Shown here in pieces: positions 32,542 to 41,131 of a stretch of DNA of 64,000 nt. Both the position numbers and the translations under genes were made by a program. The first letter of the stretch is position 1. Every line of letters begins with the position of its first letter. This DNA is from JAGVPT01 sp049578505 (GTDB lineage Bacteria; Bacteroidota; Ignavibacteria; UBA10030; UBA8401), in contig JBAUMC010000020.1 of the NCBI GenBank assembly GCA_049578505.1, positions 1 through 64,000 on the forward strand. Direction: 5' to 3'. The notes below the pieces were generated by a model that had not been told where the DNA came from, ran no database searches, and saw nothing but the letters and a program-made list of their open reading frames with translations.

Positions 32542-33915
32542 TTAAATTTGTGCCGTCACTTCTTCCATTTTCATTCCGCGCGAACCCTTAATCAGCACGG
32601 CATCTCCTGGAGCGACCTGACTCTTCAGCGATGCGATAAGTGCCTCCTTCGATTCGAAATGTTCTGCAAAGGCCAGCTTCGACGCTTCATGCGTGAACCG
32701 AGAGAGCGGGCCAAACGTCAGGAGAAACTCAAACTCCAGATCGCTTACTGCAAGGCCGATTTTCGCATGTTCGTTCTCGGCCTTTTCTCCGAGTTCAAGC
32801 ATGTCTGCAAGGACGACAATTTTTTTCCCGTCAACCTTCATCGATTGAAGCGATCGTAACGCAGCAAGAACCGAATCGGGATTGGCATTATAAGTATCGT
32901 TAATAATAGTGATGCCACTTCTCCTGATGACTTCCATTCGCTTGCTGGCTCCGACGTATTGTTGAATTGCCGAAATTATTTTTTTTTCCGGAACCTTGAA
33001 CTCCACCCCGACTGCCGTCGCTGCAAGCGCGTTTGAAACGTTATGCAACCCCGTCACGGAGAGACAAACGTCGCTTGTTTTCTTTTTTACGGCGAGCTCA
33101 AACAAAGGCTGGCCTTTTTCATTTGTGCGAACATGGCGCCCCTGCACATCCGACGTTCGGGCCAATCCGTAGCTAAGCGAGTGACGAACTTTCTTCCCCG
33201 CTCTCACGAGATAACCGTCGTCCGCATTAATGAACGCAAAGCCTTTCGCGGAAATCTTAGCAAACAATTCCGTCTCTTCTTTCGCTACTCCGCGCTCATC
33301 GCCGAAAAATTCCAGATGCTCTTTGCCGATATTTGTCACGAGGGCATGGGTCGGCTCGACAATCTTGCTCAGGTATTTCATTTCGCCAAAATGATTCGTG
33401 CCGAGTTCGAGAACGGCGATATCATGTTTTGACGTCAACCGGAAGAGCATTTGCGGCACGCCGATATGGTTGTTAAGATTTCCCTCGGTGCTTAAAACAG
33501 AATATGCGGATCTTAGCACTGCGCTGATCATTTCTTTTGTTGTAGTCTTCCCATTGCTGCCGCCTATCGCTATCACGGGAATAGAAAACTTCTTTCGATA
33601 AATATTTGCCAAACCACCCAGCGCTTTAATGGTATCCGGAACAACCACAACGGCGCTCTCCAAACGCTTCGACAACTCATGATTCTTTTTTTCCCACGCC
33701 GCATCCACAATAACCACAGCAGCATTCCTTTTGACGACATCTTCAATAAACTTATGCCCATCAAAATTTTCCCCCCGTAACGCAAAAAAAATATTTCCCG
33801 GTTCAATCGTGCGAGAATCGGTTGAAACGCCGGTAATTGTCTTATTCTTCAGCGTCTCCTTGTTGATGATTTCTGCCTGCCCAAGTTTTTGAAAGTCTTT
33901 CAGGGAGAGTTTCAT
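32542..33915 (-). CDS. murF: UDP-MurNAc-tripeptide D-alanyl-D-alanine ligase MurF
   Basis: Cytosolic ligase that completes the pentapeptide with D-Ala-D-Ala. In 457 residues: VSTDSRTIEPGNIFFALRGENFDGHKF (N-terminal uracil site), the P-loop GGSNGKTTTKEMI, ELGTNHFGEMKYL, NIGKEHLEFFG, and TIINDTYNANPDSVLAALRSL with VLADMLELGEKAE. ATGA overlap with the murE stop at 33912-33915 shows coupling. The C-terminus LIKGSRGMKMEEVTAQI is standard. Confidence 0.97.
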   Translation of the reverse strand: MKLSLKDFQKLGQAEIINKETLKNKTITGVSTDSRTIEPGNIFFALRGENFDGHKFIEDVVKRNAAVVIVDAAWEKKNHELSKRLESAVVVVPDTIKALGGLANIYRKKFSIPVIAIGGSNGKTTTKEMISAVLRSAYSVLSTEGNLNNHIGVPQMLFRLTSKHDIAVLELGTNHFGEMKYLSKIVEPTHALVTNIGKEHLEFFGDERGVAKEETELFAKISAKGFAFINADDGYLVRAGKKVRHSLSYGLARTSDVQGRHVRTNEKGQPLFELAVKKKTSDVCLSVTGLHNVSNALAATAVGVEFKVPEKKIISAIQQYVGASKRMEVIRRSGITIINDTYNANPDSVLAALRSLQSMKVDGKKIVVLADMLELGEKAENEHAKIGLAVSDLEFEFLLTFGPLSRFTHEASKLAFAEHFESKEALIASLKSQVAPGDAVLIKGSRGMKMEEVTAQI

Positions 33916-35435
33916 GATGATCGCGATGTAATGTATTCCTGAACAACTTCCCTGTCGCTGAAATGATGTTTTGTTTTCCCGATTATCTGATAATCTTCAT
34001 GCCCTTTGCCTGCAATAAGTACGACATCTCCCCGTCGAGCCATGGAGAGCGCTCCGGTAATTGCACGACGCCTGTCAGGCTCTACAAACAACTCGTTCTT
34101 GCGATGAACTCCTGCCAGAACATCGTTGATGATTGCATTGGGATCTTCAGAGCGCGGGTTATCGGACGTTACAACCGCAACATCGCTCAATGTGTCAACG
34201 ATTTTCCCCATCACGGGGCGTTTCGTCTTATCTCTGTCGCCGCCCGCACCGAACACGGTGACGATTTTATTTGAAGCTTGCGCCGGTAAAACATCACGAA
34301 TCGTCATTAGACATTTTTCCAGGGCATCGGGCGTATGTGCATAATCGATAATCGCCGACCATCCGTCGGGGGAGAGCATCCGCTCAAAGCGTCCGGGCAC
34401 AGAAGTGAACGATGCAACGCTTGCGTAGATGGACGCCGCCGGAATTCCTAGCGCAATACCGGCAGAGCAAGCTGCAAGAATGTTGTAGACATTAAACCGT
34501 CCAACCAAATGAGAGCGGATTTCGATTTCTTCTTTGTGATGCCGAAGTACGAATGTTGTGCCGTCGATCGAGAGTGAAACGTTATTAGCGCTGACATCGG
34601 AGGCCCCGTTGACACCATATGTGATTACGGAAGCGCGTGTTCCCTTGACAATTTTTAACCCTGCCGCATCGTCAGCATTCGTAACTGCTCGGCTTGATGA
34701 TGGGAGGCAATCAAAAAGAATTTTCTTGGCCTGGAAATAATTTTCCATTGTGCCGTGATAGTCGAGATGGTCCTGGGTCAAATTTGTAAATACCGCCGCT
34801 GAAAACTCGAGGCCGTAAACGCGGTCCTGATGAAGCGAATGCGATGATACTTCCATAACAACATGTGTGCATCCTTTCCGGACCATGGTTGCAAAGAGCT
34901 TGTGCAGTTCAAGGGATTCCGGCGTTGTATGCGTTGCGGGGTATTTTTCTCCCCCCACCATATATTCTATTGTCCCGATCAAGCCGACTTTACCCTGCAT
35001 CGTCGGGCTGCTTAATTCGAGCAATTGCTTGATGAGGTATGTCGTTGTCGTTTTCCCGTTTGTTCCTGTCACACCGATTAGCCGCAATTGTTTTGCAGGA
35101 TGACCGTAGTAATTCGCGGACATAACGGCAAGGGCTCTGCGCGAGTTGGCGACAACGATCTTTACGACCCCCGCGTGCATGAAAAACGAGTCGGGAAGGG
35201 ACGAATCGTTTTCCATTACAACAGCTTTCGCACCGCTGGATACCGCTGAATCGATATGTTTGTGACCATCGCTGGCCGCGCCTTTTATGGCGATAAACAT
35301 ATCGCCTTGCTGGACTTTCCGTGAGTCGTATTGCAAGCCGCCAATCTCGACATCATGCGTCACCACCATACCGCCGTACGTGGTTTGAAACATCTTGGTA
35401 ACTGTCACGCCTTCTAACAACGATGATAACGTCAT
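33912..35435 (-). CDS. murE: UDP-MurNAc-L-Ala-D-Glu ligase MurE, meso-diaminopimelate type
   Basis: Cytosolic ligase that adds the third stem residue. The 507 residues contain YDSRKVQQGDMFIAIKG, the P-loop GTNGKTTTTYL, TTPESLELH, and NLTQDHLDYHGTMENY. The specificity motif DNPRSEDP at about residues 425-432 carries the Asn and Arg that mark meso-diaminopimelate enzymes, rather than the lysine-type motif. AGKGHEDYQ follows. This supports a Gram-negative-type peptidoglycan. It overlaps murF by 4 bases and follows ftsI by 16. Confidence 0.97.
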   Translation of the reverse strand: MTLSSLLEGVTVTKMFQTTYGGMVVTHDVEIGGLQYDSRKVQQGDMFIAIKGAASDGHKHIDSAVSSGAKAVVMENDSSLPDSFFMHAGVVKIVVANSRRALAVMSANYYGHPAKQLRLIGVTGTNGKTTTTYLIKQLLELSSPTMQGKVGLIGTIEYMVGGEKYPATHTTPESLELHKLFATMVRKGCTHVVMEVSSHSLHQDRVYGLEFSAAVFTNLTQDHLDYHGTMENYFQAKKILFDCLPSSSRAVTNADDAAGLKIVKGTRASVITYGVNGASDVSANNVSLSIDGTTFVLRHHKEEIEIRSHLVGRFNVYNILAACSAGIALGIPAASIYASVASFTSVPGRFERMLSPDGWSAIIDYAHTPDALEKCLMTIRDVLPAQASNKIVTVFGAGGDRDKTKRPVMGKIVDTLSDVAVVTSDNPRSEDPNAIINDVLAGVHRKNELFVEPDRRRAITGALSMARRGDVVLIAGKGHEDYQIIGKTKHHFSDREVVQEYITSRSS

Positions 35436-35451
35436 GTTTTCGTTCTTCGAA

Positions 35452-37638
35452 TCAATACAGCTGGGCCGTTGCCAACGGCTTCGGCTCGCATATCAAAATT
35501 ACTCTTTCCCCCTGCTTTGCCGGCGTATTTGAGTCAGGGGATTGATGGACAACAACTCCGGAACCGACGACAGCAACGTCAAATTTTTCGGCCGTCAGTG
35601 TGTTGATTGCTCGCCGCAGGCTCAAGCCGTAAAGATCGGGAACAACAATTCCTCCGTTAAGCGGTGTGCCGCTCGACTGACTTAGAATTAATTGCACTAT
35701 TTCTCCGGGGCCAATTTCTTTCCCGGCTTCGGGAACCTGTCGACTTACGACGTCTCCGTCACCGACCGTGCTGGAGCGAAAGCCATTGCTTTTCAGGATC
35801 TCTTCAGCCGCTGTTCGCTGAAGATGTGAAACGTCCGGTACCTGAGCGAGCGGCTGGGATTCATCGCTAGCTTTTTCTGCAAAAGCAGCTCGCGAAAATA
35901 GTCCATTGTTGTTGATGATTTGCTGCGCGATCGCCTTGAATACCGGAGCGCTTGCAAGGGCGGCAGTATACCCTCCAGCCGTCGGGTTTTCCATAATTAC
36001 CAAGCAGACAAGCTCGGGTTTCTCTGCAGGGAAAAATCCGACAAACGTCGCGTTGTAATTTCCCGAGGCATACTTTCCGTCGAGATAGTTGCGCGACGTT
36101 CCCGTTTTTCCTGCAATGGTTATCCCCGGAATTCTTGCCGCTTGGCCGGTCCCCCTCTCAACAACGCCGATAAAAAAATCTCTGAGTGTGTTTGCGGTTT
36201 CTCCGGAAATCACTCGCCGAATTTTTTCCGGACGGCCGGTATAGATCACATCTCCGGTCTCATCCATTTCTTTCGAAATAACATACGGCTTCATAAGAAT
36301 GCCGCCGTTTGCTACTGCACAGTATGCCGCGGCAATTTGAAGCGGCGTCACTGCGACCTCATACCCGAAGGCAATAGAGTTAAGGGTTGCTCCAGACCAC
36401 TCAACAGGTTTTTTCAACTCCCCGCTTGCTTCTCCGGGAAGTTCAACTCCGGTCGGCATACCGAATCCGAAATCGCGCGCTTGCGTGTAAAGCCGCTCTG
36501 CGCCGATGATGTCGCTCGCCTTCGCCATCACGATATTGCTCGACAACTCCATCCCTTGCTGGAACGTGATCATTCCGCTTTCATGGGTATCGGTGATTAA
36601 TCGAAACTTGCCTCCGTTGAGCGGAACTTTATATTTTCCGTGCTCGGCAAAAAACATCTGACCGGGAGCAATCAATTTATTTTCCAATGCTGCCGATGCC
36701 GTTACTACTTTAAACACTGAGCCCGGTTCAAACATATCGGAGACCGCCCGAGCTCTCAACGTCTGCACATCTGTATGAGCGACATCGTACGGATTAACGC
36801 TCGGGATATGGGCCATCGCCAGCACTTCACCGGTATTCGGATTAAGAATCATGGCGAGCCCGGCAGTTGCCTTTGTCCGTTCAACCCCTTTTTTTAGCTC
36901 GTCTTCAAGGATGGATTGATACCCAACATCGATTGTCAGTGCGATTGAATGCCCATGGACAGGTTCCTGGCGGGGATAATCCGCCGAGGGACGCTGGCGT
37001 CCCATGCCATCCCGCTGCATAACGACAAAGCCGTCAACCCCGCGCAATTCTTTGTCGTACGAATACTCTATTCCGCTGATGCCAACGTTATCAACGTTGG
37101 TGCAACCGATGACCTGACCGCCGATATTATCGTAATGATACAACCGTTTTGGCTCACTTAATTCCGCAACGCCTTCCAACGAGTTTGCCTGAAGACGCTT
37201 GGCAACCTCGGGGCTCACGTGACGCTCAAGCCAAACGAAACGCTTCTCGTCCTGCATTTTCTGAAGATAGAATTGCTCCGGTTTTCCGAATACTCTCGAA
37301 AATTTCTTTGCAACGGCAGCGGCTCCGTCGCCGACTATTTTCGGATCTGCGGCATAAGAAAAAAACATCGAATTCGAAACAAGAATATTCCCCCGCCGGT
37401 CGTAAATATTTCCCCGCGTTGACGGCAATACAATTTTGACTTCGTACTGTTTCCGGGCAATCGCTTGGTATTTGCCCGAGTCTATGACCTGGATTTGCAC
37501 CAAGCGAAAGGCCGCAATGACGAAAGCCATCAACAGGACGATCTTTGTTGTTAGCAAGCGGGCCGGATGGTTGACGGATCCCGTCTTCGGTTGTCCTAAA
37601 TTCTCGCCCGATTTATTTTGCGCGCCGAAACCGAACAT
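35452..37638 (-). CDS. ftsI: Septal transpeptidase FtsI (class B PBP) with two PASTA domains
   Basis: Monofunctional penicillin-binding protein that cross-links septal peptidoglycan. In 728 residues: a cytoplasmic tail, one membrane helix (about 30-50), the dimerisation/pedestal domain with STRGNIYDRRGNIL, and a transpeptidase domain with SVFK (Ser307 to Lys310), SSN (366-368) and KTG (511-513). Two PASTA modules follow at about 595-660 and 665-725 (VPDVSHLQRTAAEEILKSNGF and VPDLYGLSLRRAINTLTAEKF). PASTA tails are usual in Gram-positives but also occur in the FCB group. It lies between ftsL and murE. Confidence 0.96.
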   Translation of the reverse strand: MFGFGAQNKSGENLGQPKTGSVNHPARLLTTKIVLLMAFVIAAFRLVQIQVIDSGKYQAIARKQYEVKIVLPSTRGNIYDRRGNILVSNSMFFSYAADPKIVGDGAAAVAKKFSRVFGKPEQFYLQKMQDEKRFVWLERHVSPEVAKRLQANSLEGVAELSEPKRLYHYDNIGGQVIGCTNVDNVGISGIEYSYDKELRGVDGFVVMQRDGMGRQRPSADYPRQEPVHGHSIALTIDVGYQSILEDELKKGVERTKATAGLAMILNPNTGEVLAMAHIPSVNPYDVAHTDVQTLRARAVSDMFEPGSVFKVVTASAALENKLIAPGQMFFAEHGKYKVPLNGGKFRLITDTHESGMITFQQGMELSSNIVMAKASDIIGAERLYTQARDFGFGMPTGVELPGEASGELKKPVEWSGATLNSIAFGYEVAVTPLQIAAAYCAVANGGILMKPYVISKEMDETGDVIYTGRPEKIRRVISGETANTLRDFFIGVVERGTGQAARIPGITIAGKTGTSRNYLDGKYASGNYNATFVGFFPAEKPELVCLVIMENPTAGGYTAALASAPVFKAIAQQIINNNGLFSRAAFAEKASDESQPLAQVPDVSHLQRTAAEEILKSNGFRSSTVGDGDVVSRQVPEAGKEIGPGEIVQLILSQSSGTPLNGGIVVPDLYGLSLRRAINTLTAEKFDVAVVGSGVVVHQSPDSNTPAKQGERVILICEPKPLATAQLY

Positions 37639-37640
37639 AG

Positions 37641-38087
37641 CTATTTCTTTGTCACCTCTTCAATCTTGTCCTGGTCTACTTCAAACCACACCGGCGGCTC
37701 TTTCGGGTTGGTCAACCCTATTTCTTCCTTTGCCATCAGGCTGATCCTGTCGAGGCTCGATTTACGTGCAATCTCGGCTTTCAGAACTTCAGTATTGCTG
37801 ACAATGGAGTTGTACCGGTTGTTGAGATCGTTTACTTCCTTCATCAGCTGATTCACTGCGATGACATTTCCCGTATACAGCAAGCTTAACGCGGCGAGCA
37901 AAAAAAGTGCGCTGACGATATTAAACGTCGAGTGCTTTCGCCGAACTGCTTTTCTGTTCTGCCGGATTTCATTGGTTGAAGCCGCAGCATGTTGCCCGGA
38001 AATAACATTCCCGTTGTAGATGTACCGTCCGTCGGAGACTGTGGAAGTGCTTAATGGAGAAGTATGCTCATTGTAAATGCGCGCCAT
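37641..38087 (-). CDS. ftsL: Cell division protein FtsL-like
   Basis: A 148-residue bitopic protein: a long, polar cytoplasmic N-terminus (about 65 residues, with GRYIYNGNVISGQHAA), one membrane helix (FNIVSALFLLAALSLLYTGNVIAV) and a short leucine-zipper-like coiled coil (NQLMKEVNDLNNRYNSIVSNTEVLKAEIARK cut over two stretches). FtsL proteins are poorly conserved; the assignment rests on this layout and the position between rsmH and ftsI. Its ATG overlaps the rsmH stop by one base (TGATG). It would join FtsQ and FtsB in the divisome. Confidence 0.88.
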   Translation of the reverse strand: MARIYNEHTSPLSTSTVSDGRYIYNGNVISGQHAAASTNEIRQNRKAVRRKHSTFNIVSALFLLAALSLLYTGNVIAVNQLMKEVNDLNNRYNSIVSNTEVLKAEIARKSSLDRISLMAKEEIGLTNPKEPPVWFEVDQDKIEEVTKK

Positions 38088-39016
38088 CAGATTCTCTCTG
38101 CAACTCTCATTTTAGCGCTCCGCGAGCGCGGGTTTGACAATTGTTCTTCACGAGTAGCCACGATAGGTCTTTTCGTCAGAACCCTGAGTGTAGGAGTCGC
38201 CGGAATGTCTGGCACAAGTTTGTGCCCGGATGGAATAACCGTAGCGGACTGTTCCATGAATAAATTCTTCACAATTCTATCTTCAAGTGAGTGGTAGGAA
38301 ATCACTACAATGCGGCCGCCGCTCGCAAGGAAGCCAATCGCCCCATTCAAAGCCTGAGAAAGGGAGTCGAGCTCGTGATTTACTTCAATCCTCAACGCCT
38401 GGAAAACACGGGCTAACGTTTTCATTAAAAATTGCCCGAAAACCTTTCCTTCAATAATGGCTGCCAAATCGCCTGTCGTTTCTATCTTTTTCACCCCCCG
38501 GTGTTCTACGATCGCCCGGGCAATTTTTCGGGAATTCCTCTCCTCGCCATACTTCCAAAAAACATCAGCCAGCTCTTCGTCCGAGTATGTGTTAATAATC
38601 GTTGAAGCATTGAAAGACTGGCGACGGTCCATCCTCATATCCAACACATCGTTTTTGCGAAACGAAAACCCCTTGCTTCCCTCATCCAACTGAAACGATG
38701 AGACGCCAAGGTCGAGCAACATGCCTTGAATTGAGGAAATATTATGCGATTGAAGAATGGACCTGATGTTGGCATTATTATCGTGGGTAAAGACGACCTT
38801 GGATGAAAAACGCTGCAACCGTTTTTCGGCCTCCATATGCGCATCCGCGTCGGCATCAATACAGATAAGTGTTCCGAACGGATAAATTTTATCTAAAATA
38901 TTTTCGGCGTGACCACCGCCGCCGAGTGTACCGTCAACATACACGCCGTTTTGCGTGGTGATAAGGAACTTAATGACTTCATCCCGCAGCACCGGAATGT
39001 GATATGGACTGCTCAC
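38087..39016 (-). CDS. rsmH: 16S rRNA (cytosine1402-N4)-methyltransferase RsmH (MraW)
   Basis: Adds a methyl group from S-adenosylmethionine to N4 of C1402 in 16S rRNA. In 309 residues: HIPVLRDEVIKFL at the start, the SAM motif DGTLGGGGHAENIL, GMLLDLGVSSFQLDEGSKGFSFR, DMRMDRRQ, and the C-terminal VVISYHSLEDRIVKNLF with SRSAKMRVAER. All are family hallmarks. It follows mraZ by 14 bases and is coupled to ftsL. Confidence 0.97.
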   Translation of the reverse strand: MSSPYHIPVLRDEVIKFLITTQNGVYVDGTLGGGGHAENILDKIYPFGTLICIDADADAHMEAEKRLQRFSSKVVFTHDNNANIRSILQSHNISSIQGMLLDLGVSSFQLDEGSKGFSFRKNDVLDMRMDRRQSFNASTIINTYSDEELADVFWKYGEERNSRKIARAIVEHRGVKKIETTGDLAAIIEGKVFGQFLMKTLARVFQALRIEVNHELDSLSQALNGAIGFLASGGRIVVISYHSLEDRIVKNLFMEQSATVIPSGHKLVPDIPATPTLRVLTKRPIVATREEQLSNPRSRSAKMRVAERI

Positions 39017-39030
39017 ATGATTTGGCGAAA

Positions 39031-39489
39031 TTATTCCTGCGACGGTTTGAAGACTGTCGCGGCGACACTTTCATAACTCTCGTTCTGCGATTGCGCCGTC
39101 ATATACTCATTGTAGACCTTCGGATCCCAAACCTCGATACGTTCCAGCATTCCCAGTATCAGAACTTCGTTCTCGATCTTTGCGAACTGAAGGAGTTCTT
39201 TAGGGATAATTATTCGGAATTGCCCATCAAGCTGACTTTCAGTAGCATACTGTAAAAGGGTACGGGTGACGTACCGATGACGGGGATCCGCGGGAGAAAG
39301 CTGACGCAACGAGTGTTCGACTTTGATCCATTCGTCGTTAGGGTACAGAAATAGACAAGTTTCGAACCCTCGGGTGATGATAAAAAGGTCGTTTGCTTCG
39401 GGGGAGAGATTTTTCCGCATTTTCGCGGGAATATTTATCCTCCCTTTGCTGTCCACAGAGTAAGAATACGATCCTTTAAATGATGACAT
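39031..39489 (-). CDS. mraZ: Transcriptional regulator MraZ
   Basis: Double SpoVT/AbrB-type DNA-binding protein that binds TGGGN repeats upstream of its own operon. The 152 residues hold two DxxxR units: SVDSKGRINIPAKMR in the first half and SQLDGQFRIIIPKELLQFA in the second. ARG-type spacing and the ring-forming length (about 145-150) fit the family. It is the first gene of the cluster, with candidate binding sites at 39547-39561 upstream. Confidence 0.96.
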   Translation of the reverse strand: MSSFKGSYSYSVDSKGRINIPAKMRKNLSPEANDLFIITRGFETCLFLYPNDEWIKVEHSLRQLSPADPRHRYVTRTLLQYATESQLDGQFRIIIPKELLQFAKIENEVLILGMLERIEVWDPKVYNEYMTAQSQNESYESVAATVFKPSQE

Positions 39490-39546
39490 AAGAACCCACG
39501 GCTTTCAGAAAATCCTCTAAAACAACACGATTTGAGAAGCTAAATT

Positions 39547-39561
39547 CCCCACTTTTACCCA
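39547..39561 (-). promoter_or_regulatory. MraZ boxes upstream of mraZ
   Basis: Reading the minus strand, TGGGT (39557-39561) and TGGGG (39547-39551) are spaced exactly 10 bases apart, matching the known MraZ operator of TGGGN repeats with 5-base spacers. A further TGGGT lies just before the mraZ start. The position between a candidate promoter and mraZ supports self-repression. Confidence 0.75.
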
Positions 39562-39574
39562 CTATGATGCACGA

Positions 39575-39602
39575 AATTTATGGATTTAAGACTTAAAGTC
39601 AA
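39575..39602 (-). promoter_or_regulatory. Candidate promoter of the dcw cluster
   Basis: Minus-strand -35 TTGACT (39597-39602), 16-base spacer, -10 TAAATT (39575-39580). It lies about 15 bases upstream of the MraZ boxes and 85 bases from the mraZ start. The hexamers are moderately good; the position is the main support. Confidence 0.45.
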
Positions 39603-39736
39603 GTGAAAACTGAAGAAAATTGAGGGTTTTTTGAGGGGTGTGACGGAGATACGTATGCTATGGGGTGATTAGGTGATTATATACCCACCAAACAAGAGCC
39701 ACAAACTCGGCCTTTGTTTGACCAGCGGGGGGATTT

Positions 39737-39904
39737 ATGAGTAGGGAGGATTGGTTTAAGGTGATTGCAGTTATTGCAATGGTGGGAAGCTGGATTTCGC
39801 TTATCCGTTTAGAATACCTTTACCCCTTTGCCAAAAAGCAGAGCAAGAGCCGGTATTCGTTTTTACGACGATTTTATAGACGCATGTTAGGTCGAGAGGA
39901 GTAA
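39737..39904 (+). CDS. Possible 55-residue membrane peptide
   Basis: An ATG behind GGGGGGAT opens a 55-residue frame with one hydrophobic stretch (VIAVIAMVGSWISLI) and a basic C-terminus (RYSFLRRFYRRMLGREE). It is one of very few plus-strand candidates and overlaps the 3' end of the gene at 39801-40253 by about 100 bases, which counts against it. Composition and ribosome site look real. It could be an accessory small membrane protein; function unknown. Confidence 0.35.
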   Translation: MSREDWFKVIAVIAMVGSWISLIRLEYLYPFAKKQSKSRYSFLRRFYRRMLGREE

Positions 39905-40253
39905 TGTCAATTTCATATAAAGCGTTATCGTGAAGAACGGCTTTGAATTGTAAAAATTCTTCTGATGGGTGATACCATTTTACGTTTACGCGATTAAATA
40001 GATTTCGGAGTGATTTTTTGCGAAGATATATTTTTTCGACAATAGTGCCATCGGGGGATGTAGTGGCAATGTTCAGAAAAAGGTGAGTAGGCGGAAATGG
40101 ATCAATGGCATTTATTATTTTGGGTTTTCTGATTCTATGTTGTTTGCGTTGTTGATATATGCTGTATCCAGCCATTAGAATTGCGATGGCGGACGCCCAT
40201 TCACTTAAAGAGAGTTCAAAAATCCGAAAGGCACCCTCTGGTTTTTGTAACAT
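39801..40253 (-). CDS. Unknown membrane-anchored protein
   Basis: A 150-residue protein with one N-terminal membrane helix (LSEWASAIAILMAGYSIY), a basic stop-transfer sequence (QQRKQHRIRKPK) and a beta-rich C-terminal domain with no recognised motif. The local sequence is visibly more AT-rich than the neighbouring dcw and mfd genes, suggesting acquired DNA. It is the last of three minus-strand genes after the HEPN-like gene. No family recognised. Confidence 0.65.
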   Translation of the reverse strand: MLQKPEGAFRIFELSLSEWASAIAILMAGYSIYQQRKQHRIRKPKIINAIDPFPPTHLFLNIATTSPDGTIVEKIYLRKKSLRNLFNRVNVKWYHPSEEFLQFKAVLHDNALYEIDITPLDLTCVYKIVVKTNTGSCSAFWQRGKGILNG

Positions 40254-40277
40254 TACAATGGAGAGAATTTATCTTAC

Positions 40278-40409
40278 CTATGCTTTTTTGATTTCGGAGC
40301 GTTTCACGTTGACAATGCGTCTCATCGCATCATCAAAGCTCATTTCGAGCTTGAGAGGCTTTTCACGCTTGGCTATCGTTTTCGGTTTTTGTGTCTTGGG
40401 TTTTTTCAT
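40278..40409 (-). CDS. Short basic protein with SFDDAMRRIV motif
   Basis: A 43-residue frame starting at ATG 40409 and overlapping the end of the HEPN-like gene by 47 bases. The N-terminal half is a lysine/proline-rich tail; the C-terminal half MSFDDAMRRIVNVKRSEIKK resembles a short linear helix motif (x-SF-[DE]-[DE]-A-hydrophobic pairs-V-K) that I associate with small uncharacterised proteins in many bacteria. The overlap and reading frame suggest it is translated with its upstream neighbour. Function unknown; it could be a partner or antidote of the HEPN-like protein, which is a guess. Confidence 0.5.
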   Translation of the reverse strand: MKKPKTQKPKTIAKREKPLKLEMSFDDAMRRIVNVKRSEIKKA

Positions 40410-40884
40410 TGGCTTCGTCTGGAAATTGTTTAATGCAAAAACCAACTAACGCAAACGTTGCGTCTATGATCTCAGAAATATACTCGTTTAGTTCGTCTAA
40501 CGGGACTGGTTCTTCTATTGGCATAGAAAACTCTCCGAGCTGTTTTCGTGGCATTTTACTTCGTATGGCTTCATCGCCATCACCCTTGAAAAGCCACACG
40601 GCATGTAAATACCCATTTCGCTTTTCGAAGATTTCTGAAATTTTTCCCCTTATTCTTTCATACGGAGAAATGGCGGCGGGATCGGTTATTCTTAATCTAA
40701 TTATTACATCTAATATTTTGAGTAACAATTTCTGATCTTCGCCTGCAAATATAAAGTAGCTAGTGGCCTTATCAAATTTGCCGATAGATTGAATAAACTT
40801 AAAAATGTGCCTTTCAAGTAAGTTTGTATAGGCAGAAATTTCACCTAGTGCTATGAAATATTTTTCTTTTTGAGATTTATCCAA
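40363..40884 (-). CDS. HEPN-like protein of unknown function
   Basis: A 173-residue, nearly all-helical protein. The N-terminal helix (LGEISAYTNLLERHIFKFI) and a later E-K-R89-N-G-Y-L-H94 segment fit the R-x4-6-H motif of HEPN domains, many of which are ribonucleases in toxin or defence systems. The two-part pattern (pair of helices, then RN...H) is that of the family; catalysis is not proven. The start is a TTG at 40884 with AAGGAAG eight bases upstream; no in-frame ATG or GTG is available. The C-terminus is acidic (DEANEKTQDTKTENDSQA). It shares AT-rich composition with its neighbours. Confidence 0.6.
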   Translation of the reverse strand: MDKSQKEKYFIALGEISAYTNLLERHIFKFIQSIGKFDKATSYFIFAGEDQKLLLKILDVIIRLRITDPAAISPYERIRGKISEIFEKRNGYLHAVWLFKGDGDEAIRSKMPRKQLGEFSMPIEEPVPLDELNEYISEIIDATFALVGFCIKQFPDEANEKTQDTKTENDSQA

Positions 40885-41084
40885 TGATTGAACTTCCTTC
40901 GGACGATCAATTAGCGTCTTTTATCCATACGAAATTAAGTGGAGTTCTGGTCAATGATTTCGATGCCGATCATTTAGAAAAAATTAAGGAATTTCTATTC
41001 TCGTTTGTTCAGAAATACGTTCTACTTAACCAACAAGCCGTTTGTGAGTCAACCGTCCAGAGCAATGAGCAAGAAACTCCATAA
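40884..41084 (+). CDS. Unknown 66-residue acidic protein, divergent from the HEPN-like gene
   Basis: A small protein with two amphipathic helices (DDQLASFIHTKLSGVLV and DADHLEKIKEFLFSFVQKYVLL) and a polar tail. Its ATG begins at the very base where the minus-strand TTG of the HEPN-like gene ends, so both start regions lie inside each other's upstream coding sequence. No strong ribosome site. Composition is protein-like. Either this frame or the TTG choice may be wrong, but both look real. Confidence 0.5.
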   Translation: MIELPSDDQLASFIHTKLSGVLVNDFDADHLEKIKEFLFSFVQKYVLLNQQAVCESTVQSNEQETP

Positions 41085-41131
41085 AACTGTCGTTACAAAA
41101 TTGACGAAAAAGATTTTGTTTGTCAAGGATA

